DNA of 64,000 nucleotides from Marinobacter fonticola (GTDB lineage: Bacteria; Pseudomonadota; Gammaproteobacteria; Pseudomonadales; Oleiphilaceae). A program made the translations under genes and the position numbers. Below the pieces are notes generated by a model that ran no database searches, was not told the origin of the DNA, and worked only from the letters and a program-made list of their open reading frames with translations. The first letter of the stretch is position 1. Each line of letters opens with the position of its first letter. Below, piece after piece: positions 26,999 through 37,243 of the stretch. Where the stretch lies: positions 3,596,001-3,660,000 of the forward strand of contig NZ_CP043042.1 in NCBI RefSeq assembly GCF_008122265.1. Direction: 5' to 3'.

Positions 26999-27736
26999 AT
27001 GCGCATCCCCCGAATCTACTCTCCGGTGGCCCTGGCCGCCGGCAGCGAAGTCGACCTCGAAGACCAGGCCGCCAACCACGTGGGCCGGGTGTTGCGTATG
27101 CAAACCGGGCAGCAAATTGAACTGTTCAATGGCGACGGCCACGACTATCCTGCAACCCTGACCGACGTCAGCAAGAAGCGCGTGCAGGTGCGCCTCGGCA
27201 AACCGGTTGCCAACGTCAGCGAATCGCCCTTGCAAGTCCATCTGGGTCAGGTGGTGTCCCGGGGGGATCGCATGGATTATGCGATTCAGAAGAGTGTGGA
27301 AATGGGCGTTGACCGCATCACACCACTGGTCAGCGAGCGTTGCGAGGTGAAACTCAAGGGCGATCGTGAAGACAAGCGCCTGCGCCACTGGCAGCAGGTG
27401 GCGATCAGTGCCGCCGAGCAATGCGGGCGGGCGCGTGTGCCGGCTATCGAACCCGTGTCCACACTTGCCGACTGGTTCGCAGCGACCGAGGCCACAGACC
27501 TTAGACTAGTGCTGCATCATCGCACCGCGCAGTCGCTGGCCGGACTGGCCAAGCCTGAGACACTGGCATTACTGGTCGGACCGGAAGGCGGGCTGAGTGA
27601 CGAAGAAATCCAGGCCGCCGAAGAGGTGGGTTTCCTGCCCGCCGCGCTGGGGCCTCGCGTGCTCCGAACCGAAACGGCGCCAGTCGCCGCCCTGGCCGTT
27701 TGCCATTGGCTTTGGGGCGACGGCCAGGCTGGATAA
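26999..27736 (+). CDS. rsmE: 16S rRNA (uracil(1498)-N(3))-methyltransferase
   Basis: A 245-residue SPOUT-fold methyltransferase that modifies U1498 in the 30S decoding region using SAM. Motifs: MRIPRIYSPV start, HVGRVLRMQTGQQIELFNGDG in the PUA-like N-terminal part, KSVEMGVDRITPLVSERCEVK, and the knot motifs LLVGPEGGLSDEEI and LGPRVLRTETAPVAALAV. Short spacing after bioA suggests co-transcription. Normal length. Confidence 0.94.
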   Translation: MRIPRIYSPVALAAGSEVDLEDQAANHVGRVLRMQTGQQIELFNGDGHDYPATLTDVSKKRVQVRLGKPVANVSESPLQVHLGQVVSRGDRMDYAIQKSVEMGVDRITPLVSERCEVKLKGDREDKRLRHWQQVAISAAEQCGRARVPAIEPVSTLADWFAATEATDLRLVLHHRTAQSLAGLAKPETLALLVGPEGGLSDEEIQAAEEVGFLPAALGPRVLRTETAPVAALAVCHWLWGDGQAG

Positions 27737-27791
27737 AATCAGTTTCCGACAGACATCCCTATAACGATAACCGTTCCAGAGAGTACCGGTC

Positions 27792-29063
27792 GTGCGAGAT
27801 TCCAGCCGTTCAACGCGCATCAGGCGCCGTCTGTTGCCTATCATCCTCATTATCCTTGCCGTTGCGGTTGTGGCGGTGCTGTTTATGAGGAAACCCGCAC
27901 CGCCCGAATCCACGGCGGAAGAAAAGACCTGGCCAATCCAGACGACGGTCGTTGAATCGACTGCCCGGGCGCCGCAACTACGCTTGCTAGGCCGGATCGA
28001 AACCCCCTACCAATCCACCTTGAGCGCCGCCGTCACCGCAGACGTCGCCGCCCTGCCTGTCCTTGAAGGCCATACGGTAGCCGAGGGCGAGGTGATCGTC
28101 GAACTGGACGACACCGAAGTGAAGCTGCTGCTCGACCAGCGCCAGGCGGACGTCGATGAGCTGCAGAGCCAGATCCGTCAGGAACAGAACCAATTCGAAG
28201 CCGACCGGCGCCTGCTCGAACGGGAGAAATCCCTGGTGGCCCTGGCTGAGCGAGCCCTGGACCGCGAGCGACGCCTGGAAGCCTCAAATCTCAACAGTCA
28301 GGCCCGCATCGATCAGGCACGGCAGTCATTACAGGCCGCGGAGATCTCTCTGGTTAATCGGGAGCTGGCGGTGGCCAATCACGAGAGCCGCCTGCAATCC
28401 CTCAAGGCGCGGCTCGCGCGCGCTCAGGCGCTGCAAGAGCAAGCCCGCCTCGATTTACAGCGCACGGAAATTCGCGCCCCGTTTGCCGGAGTGGTAACCG
28501 ATCTCCAGGCCAGCCCTGGCGAGCGCGTGCGGCCCGGCGAAGTGCTGGCCAGTCTCTACGCCACCGGCAACCTCGAAGTCCGCGCCCAGATCCCCATGCA
28601 GCGTATTGGCGTGGTCCAGCAAGCACTGGCGGACGAAGCGGTGATTACCGCGACCACACTGGTCGATGACCAGACCTACCGGCTCCAACTCGCCCGTCTT
28701 TCCGGTCAAGTCAATCCAGGCGCGGGCGGTGTCGATGGACTATTCCGGTTTACCGACGACACACCGCCCGCCGCCCTGAATCGCACACTGGATATCACTC
28801 TGGAGCTACCCGCTCAGTCGAACCTGTTCTCGGTACCCGTCTCCGCGCTCTACGACGAACAGACCCTGTTCCGTATTGCCGACGGCCGCCTGGAGGCTCT
28901 ACAGGTCACCGTGGTGGGTGACCGCTTCGGTGAGCATGGGCAGCGCCTGCTCGTACGCGCCAAGGCACTGAAGACTGGCGACCGCATTCTCACCACCCAG
29001 TTGCCCAATGCAATCAGCGGTCTCAAGGTCACGGTGACGAACCCGGAGTCCGACCATGGCTGA
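27792..29063 (+). CDS. RND efflux periplasmic adaptor (membrane fusion protein)
   Basis: A 423-residue adaptor with one N-terminal membrane anchor (residues about 12-35, LLPIILIILAVAVVAVLF) and no lipobox. The biotinyl-lipoyl halves (ALPVLEGHTVAEGEVIVELD and IRAPFAGVVTDLQASPGERV) flank a coiled-coil hairpin of about 100 residues; beta-barrel and membrane-proximal parts follow. Starts with GTG at 27792. It overlaps the RND permease gene by eight bases. No outer membrane factor is encoded here, so the pump must borrow a TolC-like protein. Substrate unknown. Confidence 0.9.
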   Translation: MRDSSRSTRIRRRLLPIILIILAVAVVAVLFMRKPAPPESTAEEKTWPIQTTVVESTARAPQLRLLGRIETPYQSTLSAAVTADVAALPVLEGHTVAEGEVIVELDDTEVKLLLDQRQADVDELQSQIRQEQNQFEADRRLLEREKSLVALAERALDRERRLEASNLNSQARIDQARQSLQAAEISLVNRELAVANHESRLQSLKARLARAQALQEQARLDLQRTEIRAPFAGVVTDLQASPGERVRPGEVLASLYATGNLEVRAQIPMQRIGVVQQALADEAVITATTLVDDQTYRLQLARLSGQVNPGAGGVDGLFRFTDDTPPAALNRTLDITLELPAQSNLFSVPVSALYDEQTLFRIADGRLEALQVTVVGDRFGEHGQRLLVRAKALKTGDRILTTQLPNAISGLKVTVTNPESDHG

Positions 29064-32000
29064 CAGCCCCGGCCAGCATCGCAACGATATTCTCGGCCGG
29101 TTCGCCCAGCACCGGGTTGCCGCCAACTTACTGATGCTGATCATGCTGATGGCCGGCATCTATGCGCTTACCGGGCTCAATCGCCAGTTCCTGCCCAATT
29201 TCGCGACCGACTTCATCACCGTAACTGTGGTCTGGCCGGGTGCCAGCGCCGAGGACGTGGCGCGGTCGATCACCACCCCGCTGGAGCAGGAACTGCGCAA
29301 TCTCGACAACGTGAAGGAGATGAAGTCCACCTCGACACTGGGTTACGGCAATATCGTGATCGAGTACGAGGAAGGCACGGACATGGGCATTGCCCTGGAC
29401 CAGGTCAACGAACACGTCGGTCTGGTCCGCAACCTGCCCAGCGACGCCGAACGCCCCGAGATCAGCAAATACATCCGCAACGAGCCGATAGCTACCGTGA
29501 TCCTCACCGGTCAGGCACGGCTGGAGGCCTTGCGCCCCATGGCCTACCGCTTTGAAGACGCGCTCCTAGGCCGGGGCGTGGCCAAGGTGGAGCTGACCGG
29601 CCTGCCGGAGCGGGAAATCGCCATCGAGGTGGACAGCGAGAACATTGCCAACCTGGGGATGTCACTGCCGCAACTGGGGCAGCGCATTGTCGGCCAAAGT
29701 CAGGATATTCCCGCCGGTACCGTGGGCGACGAGGAGTCCGCCCGGGAAATCCGCAGCCTGGAAAAAGGCCGCACCGCCAGCCAGTTCGCCAACATGGCGA
29801 TCATGACGACCGCCGACGGACGCCGCCTGACCCTGGGCGACGTCGCCGAGATCTCACTGCAGCCCAAGGACAATGCGGTTGAAGTCTTCTACCGGGGCCA
29901 GCCGGCGGTACTGATGCAACTGCAGCGGGCCGAAACCAGCGATGCGCTGAAATCGGCAGAGATTATGCAGGGCTGGCTGGAAGACACGCGCCCCACCCTG
30001 CCCAAGAACATCCAGCTCATCGTCTTCGACGAGCAGTACGAGCTGATCGTCGACCGCATTAACTTGCTGCTCAAGAATGGGATTGGCGGCTTGATCCTGG
30101 TGGTCGGCATCCTGTTCGTGTTCCTCAACGGCCGCATCGCCTTTTGGGTCGCCGCAGGCATTCCTATCTCCTTTATGGGAACACTGGCGATCCTGTGGTT
30201 TAACGGCGGCAGCATCAACATGGTGAGCCTGTTCGCGCTGATTATGGCCTTGGGTATTATTGTCGACGATGCCATCGTGGTCGCAGAGGACGCCATGACC
30301 CACTACCAGCGAGGCGAGCGCTCGTTGCAGGCGGCAGAAGGCGGGGCCCGGCGCATGCTGGTACCGGTGATGAGTTCCTCGCTCACCACCATCGCCGCCT
30401 TCCTGCCGCTGATGCTGGTGAGCGGAATCATCGGGCAGATCCTGCGGGATATACCGTTCGTGGTGATCTGCGTGATCATCGCCTCGCTAATCGAAAGTTT
30501 CCTGATTCTGCCGGGCCACCTGCGGGCTTCGTTCCACAAACACCATCATCGCGAAGAAAGCCCCTTGCGCCAGAAACTCGACCGGGGGTTCAACCGCTTT
30601 CGCGACCATTGGTTCCGGCCTATGGCCGAATGGAGCCTGGACAACCGGGGTACGGTGATCGTAGCGACCGGCTGCGCTCTGGTCGTCAGCCTGGCGATCG
30701 TCATGTCCGGCCACGTGCGCTTCACCTTCTTTCCAACGCCGGAATCTTCGCGCATCGTTGCCGCGGTGAAATTCGCGGCCGGCACGCCGCCGTCGGACGT
30801 CAAGGCTTATGGGCGAGTGATGGAAAATGCACTATGGCAGACCAGCAGCGCACTAAAAGACGATAGCGAGCTGGTCAAGATGGCGGTCCTCCAATTGAAC
30901 CGGGCCTCTTTCGATGGTGGCGTCTCTATCGAGCGGGGCGAACAATACGCCATGGTGTCGGTAGAACTGGTGACGCCGGACGCCCGCACGGTGCGCAACC
31001 CGGCGTTTATCGCGGCCTGGCGCGACGCCCTGCCGCAACTGGCAGGTGTGGAACAGCTGTCGATTACCAGTCCCCAGGGCGGTCCACCGGGCAAGCCACT
31101 GGATATTTTCATTTCCGGCGCCGAGGCCGGCACGCTCAAACAAGCCGCCGAATCCCTGAAGGAATCCCTGCGCAGTTACGAGGGCGTGACCGATATTCTC
31201 GACGACCTGCCCTATGGCAAGCAGCAATACATCTTCTCTCTAACACCGCTGGCCCAGTCCCTCGGCCTGACCATCGACGACGTGGGGCGCCAGATGCGCG
31301 CGGCGCTAGATGGCCAGCTGCTGCAAGTGTTCTACGATGCCCACGACGAGGTCGAAGTGCGCATCATGCTGCCCGAAGCAGAGCGCAACCTGCAGCGCAC
31401 CCTGGATACCTTGCCCATCGTGACACCCAGCGGCAACACCACGCCCCTGGCCAATGTAATCAACCTGGAATCCAGACGCGGTCTGTCGTTGCTGCGCCAC
31501 ACCGACGGCCAACTGGGTGTGCACGTCACCGCCGACGTGGACACCACCGTCACCAATGCCAACCAGGTGGTTGCCGACTTGCAACAGGATGTGATTAGCA
31601 ATCTGCAAAGCACCTTCGGCGTGAATACCCGCTTCGAGGGCAAGGCGGAGGAACAGCGGGAAACCGGGCAGGATATGATGGCCGGCGCCCTGATCGGCCT
31701 GGCGCTGATCTACATCATTCTCGCTTGGGTATTCGGCGCCTACAGTTGGCCTCTGGCCGTGATGATCGCCATTCCGTTCGGCCTGTGCGGTGCCATTTTG
31801 GGCCACCTGCTGCTGGGCATCGATCTCACCATACTGTCGCTGTTCGGCATGTTCGGCCTGTCGGGAATCGTGATCAACGACTCGATTATCCTGGTCACCT
31901 TCTATAAGGAGCTGCGCGAGGGCGGCATGGCGATCCGGGAAGCCCTGGTGGAAGCGGCTTGCCAACGTCTTCGCGCGGTTCTGCTCACCTCGCTGACGAC

Positions 32001-32211
32001 GATCAGTGGCCTGCTCCCCCTGCTATTCGAGACCTCGCTACAGGCACAGTTCCTGATCCCCATGGCCGTCAGCATCGCTTTTGGTCTGGCCGTGGGTACG
32101 TTCCTGATCCTGTTGGTGGTGCCGGTGCTGTTATCGTTGATCGAAGGCGTTTCGAACCGGCTGCAGCGGGCCCGTCTCCGCCCGGCGGATGCCCCGGGCC
32201 AGGGGGACTGA
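29056..32211 (+). CDS. RND efflux permease
   Basis: A 1051-residue resistance-nodulation-division transporter with the usual twelve-helix, two-porter-loop layout. The proton relay in TM4 is LIMALGIIVDDAIVVAEDA with two adjacent aspartates. The first helix is AANLLMLIMLMAGIYALTGL, and the C-terminal half repeats the pattern with LFGMFGLSGIVINDSIILVTF. It is not close to AcrB in the N-terminal part; it resembles the branch of two-component RND systems found without their own outer membrane factor. Coupled to the adaptor gene. Substrate cannot be told from sequence. Confidence 0.92.
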   Translation: MADSPGQHRNDILGRFAQHRVAANLLMLIMLMAGIYALTGLNRQFLPNFATDFITVTVVWPGASAEDVARSITTPLEQELRNLDNVKEMKSTSTLGYGNIVIEYEEGTDMGIALDQVNEHVGLVRNLPSDAERPEISKYIRNEPIATVILTGQARLEALRPMAYRFEDALLGRGVAKVELTGLPEREIAIEVDSENIANLGMSLPQLGQRIVGQSQDIPAGTVGDEESAREIRSLEKGRTASQFANMAIMTTADGRRLTLGDVAEISLQPKDNAVEVFYRGQPAVLMQLQRAETSDALKSAEIMQGWLEDTRPTLPKNIQLIVFDEQYELIVDRINLLLKNGIGGLILVVGILFVFLNGRIAFWVAAGIPISFMGTLAILWFNGGSINMVSLFALIMALGIIVDDAIVVAEDAMTHYQRGERSLQAAEGGARRMLVPVMSSSLTTIAAFLPLMLVSGIIGQILRDIPFVVICVIIASLIESFLILPGHLRASFHKHHHREESPLRQKLDRGFNRFRDHWFRPMAEWSLDNRGTVIVATGCALVVSLAIVMSGHVRFTFFPTPESSRIVAAVKFAAGTPPSDVKAYGRVMENALWQTSSALKDDSELVKMAVLQLNRASFDGGVSIERGEQYAMVSVELVTPDARTVRNPAFIAAWRDALPQLAGVEQLSITSPQGGPPGKPLDIFISGAEAGTLKQAAESLKESLRSYEGVTDILDDLPYGKQQYIFSLTPLAQSLGLTIDDVGRQMRAALDGQLLQVFYDAHDEVEVRIMLPEAERNLQRTLDTLPIVTPSGNTTPLANVINLESRRGLSLLRHTDGQLGVHVTADVDTTVTNANQVVADLQQDVISNLQSTFGVNTRFEGKAEEQRETGQDMMAGALIGLALIYIILAWVFGAYSWPLAVMIAIPFGLCGAILGHLLLGIDLTILSLFGMFGLSGIVINDSIILVTFYKELREGGMAIREALVEAACQRLRAVLLTSLTTISGLLPLLFETSLQAQFLIPMAVSIAFGLAVGTFLILLVVPVLLSLIEGVSNRLQRARLRPADAPGQGD

Positions 32212-32363
32212 GGGCGGACGATGGGCTGGCAATGATCCTGGTGACCGCCGGTCGCTGCGCGGCTGTCATTGACAGCATCCGGGCCGGCAAAGATGATGCG
32301 TGAAACCGCTCGGCCTCAGATCCGCGCCCATAACGATAACGGACACCACGAGTAGTCATACCC

Positions 32364-33593
32364 ATGAGCGAGCTGCTGCACAACGTTGAATTCTGGCAAT
32401 ACCTCAGCATCCCGGTCATTGCCGCCCTGATCGGTTGGGTGACCAACTGGCTGGCTATCAAGATGACCTTTTACCCGCTGGAGTTCACCGGCATTCGCCC
32501 GATTTGGGGCTGGCAGGGCATCATTCCGTCCAAAGCGCGCAAGATGGCCGCCATAAGCGTCGACGCCACCATTGCCAAGATAGGCACGGTGCAGGAAATC
32601 TTCGACCAGATCGACCCCCATGTATTGGCCGAATACGTCATCCACAACGTCGAGCCTCGCACCGAGGAATATGTCGACGAGTTGATGCTGAAAGAGTACC
32701 CCACCTTTTGGGAAAATCTACCCGCTTCGGCCCGCAACATGGTGTACGAGCGGGTGCGCAAGTCCACGCCTCATCTGGTGGACAATCTGGTGGATGACCT
32801 GTCCCAGAACATCGAGGGCCTGTTGGACATCAAGGGCATGGTCATTGACCGGCTGGCGGCCGACAAGCGACTGCTGAACCAGATCTTTCTGGAGTGCGGC
32901 GACAAAGAATTCCGCTTCATCGTCAACTCTGGCTTCTACTTTGGCTTCCTGTTCGGCCTGATCCAGATGGTCGTGTGGTACTTCCATCAAGCTTGGTGGG
33001 TACTGCCTTTCTTCGGTCTACTGGTCGGCTGGGCCACCAACTGGATCGCCCTGAACGTGATCTTCCGCCCGCTGGAACCCCGGAAAGTCGGCCCCTTCGA
33101 GCTCCAAGGCCTGTTCCTCAAACGCCAGCGGGAAGTGGCCGAATCTTTTTGCCACATCGTCACCCACGAGATCCTGACGGTCGCCAACATTGTCAACGCC
33201 ATCCTCAACGGCCCTAACGGCGATCGCGCCAAAAACATGGTTAAAAAGCATATCAAGCCGCTGGTGGATGAAACCGCGGGCATGGGGAAGGCCCTGACGC
33301 AAGTCGCATTCGGCCCCACCGGCTTTGCCACTCTAAAAAATCAGGTGGGGGAAAAAGCACTGGAGATCTCGTCCACCTCGTTCACCAATCCGGTGTTCGA
33401 AAAAGACCGCGCCGAAGCCGTCGAAAAGATCATGGTGGAGCGGATGATTGCGCTATCCTCCGCGGAGTTTCAGGACCTCCTGCGGCCCTGTTTCCAAGAA
33501 GACGAGATCAAGCTCATCCTGGTCGGTGGTGCACTGGGCTTCGCCGCCGGGGCGGCTCAGTTTGTCTTCGTTTTCGGCCAGAACCTGTTTTAG
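32364..33593 (+). CDS. DUF445 family membrane protein with internal duplication
   Basis: A 409-residue DUF445 protein. Membrane helices lie at both ends and near residues 190-235. The motif GWVTNWLAIKMTFYPLE (residues 24-40) returns as GWATNWIALNVIFRPLE (222-238), a clear internal repeat. Between them are long amphipathic helices with many charged residues (EEYVDELMLKEYPTFWENL). The family is widespread in envelope contexts but its function is not known. It starts 152 bp after the RND permease; co-transcription is uncertain. Confidence 0.85.
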   Translation: MSELLHNVEFWQYLSIPVIAALIGWVTNWLAIKMTFYPLEFTGIRPIWGWQGIIPSKARKMAAISVDATIAKIGTVQEIFDQIDPHVLAEYVIHNVEPRTEEYVDELMLKEYPTFWENLPASARNMVYERVRKSTPHLVDNLVDDLSQNIEGLLDIKGMVIDRLAADKRLLNQIFLECGDKEFRFIVNSGFYFGFLFGLIQMVVWYFHQAWWVLPFFGLLVGWATNWIALNVIFRPLEPRKVGPFELQGLFLKRQREVAESFCHIVTHEILTVANIVNAILNGPNGDRAKNMVKKHIKPLVDETAGMGKALTQVAFGPTGFATLKNQVGEKALEISSTSFTNPVFEKDRAEAVEKIMVERMIALSSAEFQDLLRPCFQEDEIKLILVGGALGFAAGAAQFVFVFGQNLF

Positions 33594-33754
33594 GGGCTCG
33601 GCCACAGTGTGTAACCTCGTAAAATCATCAGCTACCCTCTTATGGGGAGAGCCGAACCTGCCGTAAACTTTGGCATAAGTAACGCGAGACAGGCGCGCCG
33701 GCGGTGTAACGTTTAGGTGCTATGTTTAGTGGATAACCGCCCGAGGGCCGTAGG

Positions 33755-34792
33755 ATGTGGCGCCTGTTTAATTGGCTAAAACCGAAAGACGCTGATCAAC
33801 CCGCTACGTTACGCCGCGAGTCCGGGTTGCTGAATTCCGCACGCCCTAACGAAGACGCCGAGGATGCGACCCGCCATGCGCTACGTCAGCTCGAAAGCCA
33901 CCTCTTCAGCTGGCTACTGGATGCAACACCCGCCCAGATAAATCAGGATACGCCCCACGAGCCGGTGATACGCCAGGCACTGCAGGAACGCATCGCCGAT
34001 AACGCCTTGGTGGAACTGCCACGCCAGCCAGCCGTTCTCCCCAAGCTGATACGGGCGCTCTCGGACGAGAACGTCAGTCGTCACGAGCTGTCCGAGATCG
34101 TCCTCGCCGATCCGGCGCTAACCGACCAGCTCCTGCATGTGGCCAACAGTCCGTTCTTTCTGCCTGGCGAGCAACATATCGAATCGGTCGAACAGGCGAT
34201 TTTTCTTTTGGGCATTAACGGCGTGCGCAGTGTTGCCTCGGCCGCCGTGCTGCGACCGATGATGACCGCCCGCAACAGCCAGGAGGCGCTATTCGCTCAG
34301 CGTGTCTGGCGCTGGGGTTTGGCGTGCGCCCGGGCGGCGGAACTGATCGCCAATACACGCGGCGCCGACGGCAATACGTTCTTTATGGTGGGACTGATGC
34401 CGTCGCTGGCGTACATCACCCTACGGCGCGAAGTCGCGCGACTGTACAAAAGCGAGTATCCGGGTGAAGTGATGGATCCGGCGGTAGTTCGCAGTGCCCT
34501 GCGCCACTGCAGCTGGGCAACGGCGCAGATCATTGCCACGAAGTGGGACTTGCCGCCACGCTACCACGCCTATCTGCTAGCAGCAGAGCGGCCTGCGCCA
34601 CACACTGAGCACACGCCACTGAACGATGGCATCATTCTTGGCACGCGCGAAGTGCTGCGACATGCTCATCAGCGCAATCTGCCCGAGGAGCACTTAATCA
34701 CAGCACTGCAGCTGGATAAGAACCAATTCCAGTCCATCCGCGACGCATTGCTCAACATGCTGCGGGACCCGTCCCGCCCCAACGCAGGCTGA
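33755..34792 (+). CDS. HDOD domain protein
   Basis: A 345-residue protein. Residues about 85-290 form an HDOD domain: ELPRQPAVLPKLIRALSDEN, DPALTDQLLHVANSPFF and VEQAIFLLGINGVRSVAS. The catalytic His-Asp pairs of true HD-GYP or HD phosphohydrolases are not visible, as is usual for HDOD proteins, which act as signalling scaffolds, often in motility, c-di-GMP or stress control. No other domain was recognised; the N-terminal 80 residues are unassigned. The stop lies three bases from the stop of the convergent YihY-type gene. Confidence 0.85.
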   Translation: MWRLFNWLKPKDADQPATLRRESGLLNSARPNEDAEDATRHALRQLESHLFSWLLDATPAQINQDTPHEPVIRQALQERIADNALVELPRQPAVLPKLIRALSDENVSRHELSEIVLADPALTDQLLHVANSPFFLPGEQHIESVEQAIFLLGINGVRSVASAAVLRPMMTARNSQEALFAQRVWRWGLACARAAELIANTRGADGNTFFMVGLMPSLAYITLRREVARLYKSEYPGEVMDPAVVRSALRHCSWATAQIIATKWDLPPRYHAYLLAAERPAPHTEHTPLNDGIILGTREVLRHAHQRNLPEEHLITALQLDKNQFQSIRDALLNMLRDPSRPNAG

Positions 34793-34795
34793 CCT

Positions 34796-36103
34796 TCAGT
34801 CCCGGTGGGGCTTAAGCAGCTCCGCCATGGTGCGGGGGTCGCTGCAATTGGGCAACGGTGAGAGATCCTCCGGCAGCACCTTGGGCAGGCGCCGGATCAG
34901 CCGTTCCTCATCAGCCCGGATAACCGAGAGAATATCTTCGACGCTGATCAGATCCAGCGAGCGCGCCGGCACCAGGCCGTCCCCCGCCGGACCGGCCAGC
35001 ATCAGCAACCCGCCACGAATCAACTTGTCGCTGATCTTGCGCGAGACTTCCGCCGGCACCCCCATGTTCTGCTCCAGCCGCTCCTGCTGAGGTGCTGCCT
35101 TACCTTCACTGAACGGCTTGCACACCAGCCACATCAGCACCAGCGCCACCTGCTCCTGCAACGCCGGCGAAACGCGCACCCGGTGCCGCTTGGCGATAGC
35201 ACTGGGGTTCTGGATGTAGAACACAATGCTTGAACCCAGCAGCAAGATCAGCCAGTTCAAGTAGAGCCAGATCAATAGAATGATACCGATGGCGAAGCTG
35301 GAGTAGATGGCCTCGTAACGCGCCGAGCCAGCTACGAACGAGGCGAAGAGCATGCCGCACCCTTGCCAGGTCACACCGGCAATAAGGCCACCAATCAAGG
35401 CATATTTCGGCTTCACCTTGGTGTTCGGCATGAACACGTACATGAAGGTGAAGGCCAGCACCACCAGGAAGAACGGCGTAAAGCGGCTTAGAAAGAGGAC
35501 CACCGTGCCTAGCGGCTCAATGGCAATCAGGGTCTGAACCACGGTTGAGGAAAAAATGGTGGCGCTGATCCCAATCGCCAGCACCATCAGCAATGGCCCG
35601 ATCATGATCACGCTTAGATAATTACTAAAACGCTGGGCGAGGGAGCGCATCTGCGGTACGCGCCAGATGGTATTGAAGGAAAACTCGATCTTCTGCACCA
35701 GAGAAATAACGGTATAGATCAGCAACGCCAGGCCCACAGACCCCAGCACGCCAACCTTAATATTATCGACGAACTCGAGCACCTTGTTCGCCATATCGAT
35801 GCCCTGTGGACCCATGGGCTCGAAAAACTGGTAGAGAAAGGGCTGGATGCGCTGATGCACGTCCATGGCCTTGAGTACCGAAAAACTCAGCGCCAGCAGC
35901 GGCACGATGCTCAGTAGCGTTGTATAGACCAAGCTCATCGCATGTAGCGTGAGCAGGCCGTTGATCACATCGCGGGCGACCGCATAAATGATTCGGCAAG
36001 CTTTGTAGAGCCCGATCCAGGGCCAGTGTCGCGGCGGGTTGGGATTTGCCAGGATCCATTGTTCCAGTGCATTTAAACGTTCCTTGAACTGGATGGAAGT
36101 CAC
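34796..36103 (-). CDS. YihY/BrkB family inner membrane protein
   Basis: A 435-residue membrane protein. About six membrane helices lie within residues 45-300, with the family segments SLVYTTLLSIVPLLALSFSV, EFSFNTIWRVPQMRSL, and SSFAIGIILLIWLYLNWLIL. The C-terminal 150 residues are cytoplasmic, with a helical, winged-helix-like look (EVSRKISDKLIRGGLLMLAG). The family was once named ribonuclease BN, which is now known to be wrong; the function is unsettled, with lipid transport suggested for some members. Single gene with its promoter in the 160-bp gap to the right. Confidence 0.88.
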   Translation of the reverse strand: MTSIQFKERLNALEQWILANPNPPRHWPWIGLYKACRIIYAVARDVINGLLTLHAMSLVYTTLLSIVPLLALSFSVLKAMDVHQRIQPFLYQFFEPMGPQGIDMANKVLEFVDNIKVGVLGSVGLALLIYTVISLVQKIEFSFNTIWRVPQMRSLAQRFSNYLSVIMIGPLLMVLAIGISATIFSSTVVQTLIAIEPLGTVVLFLSRFTPFFLVVLAFTFMYVFMPNTKVKPKYALIGGLIAGVTWQGCGMLFASFVAGSARYEAIYSSFAIGIILLIWLYLNWLILLLGSSIVFYIQNPSAIAKRHRVRVSPALQEQVALVLMWLVCKPFSEGKAAPQQERLEQNMGVPAEVSRKISDKLIRGGLLMLAGPAGDGLVPARSLDLISVEDILSVIRADEERLIRRLPKVLPEDLSPLPNCSDPRTMAELLKPHRD

Positions 36104-36262
36104 ACTCGTCCTCTTGATGTCTGTCCTCGATGCCCCGCTGGGCTGTGAGCTACTGCGATACTATACGTCCTGTATAGCTCTGCCGATTCCCAGTATGGCG
36201 CATTTTCACGGGTGGCAGATATGCCTGATGCCACCCCGTAGTCCAAACAGTAGCCCAAACCG

Positions 36263-37243
36263 TTACGCTGCCTCCTTGTCAGGCCTATCCATTCGCTCGA
36301 GATACCATCTCGCCAGAAACGCACCCACGATGATCTGGATCTGGTTGTAGCACATGATGGGCAGCACGATCATGCCAAAGCCAGGATGACCGGCAAACAA
36401 GACTTTTGCCATGGGCAACCCGGATGCCAGACTCTTCTTCGAGCCGCAAAATACCACGGCGGCCTCGTCAGCCGTATCCAAACCCCAGGCCATCGCAGCG
36501 AGTCGCGCCAGCAGAATCACGACGAATAACAGCGCGATACACAGGCCAATGGCCAGCACAATCGACGTCACTGGCAGTCGCTGCCACAGACCACTGACCA
36601 CCGAGTGGCTAAACGCCGAATAGACGATAAGCAGGATCACCCCCTGATCGTACCGGCCCATCAGCGACTTGTGTCGCTCCATGAAGCCGCCTAACCAAGG
36701 ACGCAAACCATGCCCGACACCAAACGGTAGCAACAACTGGAAGACGATGTCCTTCAGGGCATCGCCGACGGAGAAGCCGTCGCCCGCAACGCTCACCAGC
36801 AACATCAGCAGAAACGGGGTGAGCATCATACCGAAGACATTCGAAGCTGCGGCGCTGCAAACAGCGGCCGGCACGTTTCCTCGCGCCATGGCGGTGAACG
36901 CAATCGAAGACGAGACCGCTGATGGCAGGACGCCCAGATACAGGAAACCAAGCACCAGGTCTGCCGGCACCCAGCTTGAGGGCAGCTTCGAGATTGGCCA
37001 TACGAGAATCGGAAAGACCAGAAACGTCATCGCGGTGATGATGACATGCAACCTCCAGTGGCTTGCCCCCGCCACCACCTGCTCCCGGGACAGGGCGGCG
37101 CCATGGAAGAAGAACAACAAGGCAACGGCAACACTGCCGGCCACCCCGAAAAACGCGGCCGCATCCCCTCGCGCCGGAAGGAAGGTGGCCACGCCAATCG
37201 TCCCGAGCAGGACCAAGGTAAATCTATCGAGCGGAATACGCAT
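36263..37243 (-). CDS. Bile acid:sodium symporter (SBF-like) family transporter
   Basis: A 326-residue membrane protein with nine or ten helices, of the SBF-like (YfeH) branch of the BASS superfamily. Examples are VAVALLFFFHGAALSREQV, FLYLGVLPSAVSSSIAFTAM and the C-terminal VVFCGSKKSLASGLPMAKVL, whose GSKKSLASG is typical. It should import an organic anion with sodium. The ATG at 37243 overlaps the stop of the upstream GntR gene (TGATG), so both are translationally coupled; a GTG three bases earlier is an alternative. The substrate is probably the effector of the GntR protein. Confidence 0.87.
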   Translation of the reverse strand: MRIPLDRFTLVLLGTIGVATFLPARGDAAAFFGVAGSVAVALLFFFHGAALSREQVVAGASHWRLHVIITAMTFLVFPILVWPISKLPSSWVPADLVLGFLYLGVLPSAVSSSIAFTAMARGNVPAAVCSAAASNVFGMMLTPFLLMLLVSVAGDGFSVGDALKDIVFQLLLPFGVGHGLRPWLGGFMERHKSLMGRYDQGVILLIVYSAFSHSVVSGLWQRLPVTSIVLAIGLCIALLFVVILLARLAAMAWGLDTADEAAVVFCGSKKSLASGLPMAKVLFAGHPGFGMIVLPIMCYNQIQIIVGAFLARWYLERMDRPDKEAA

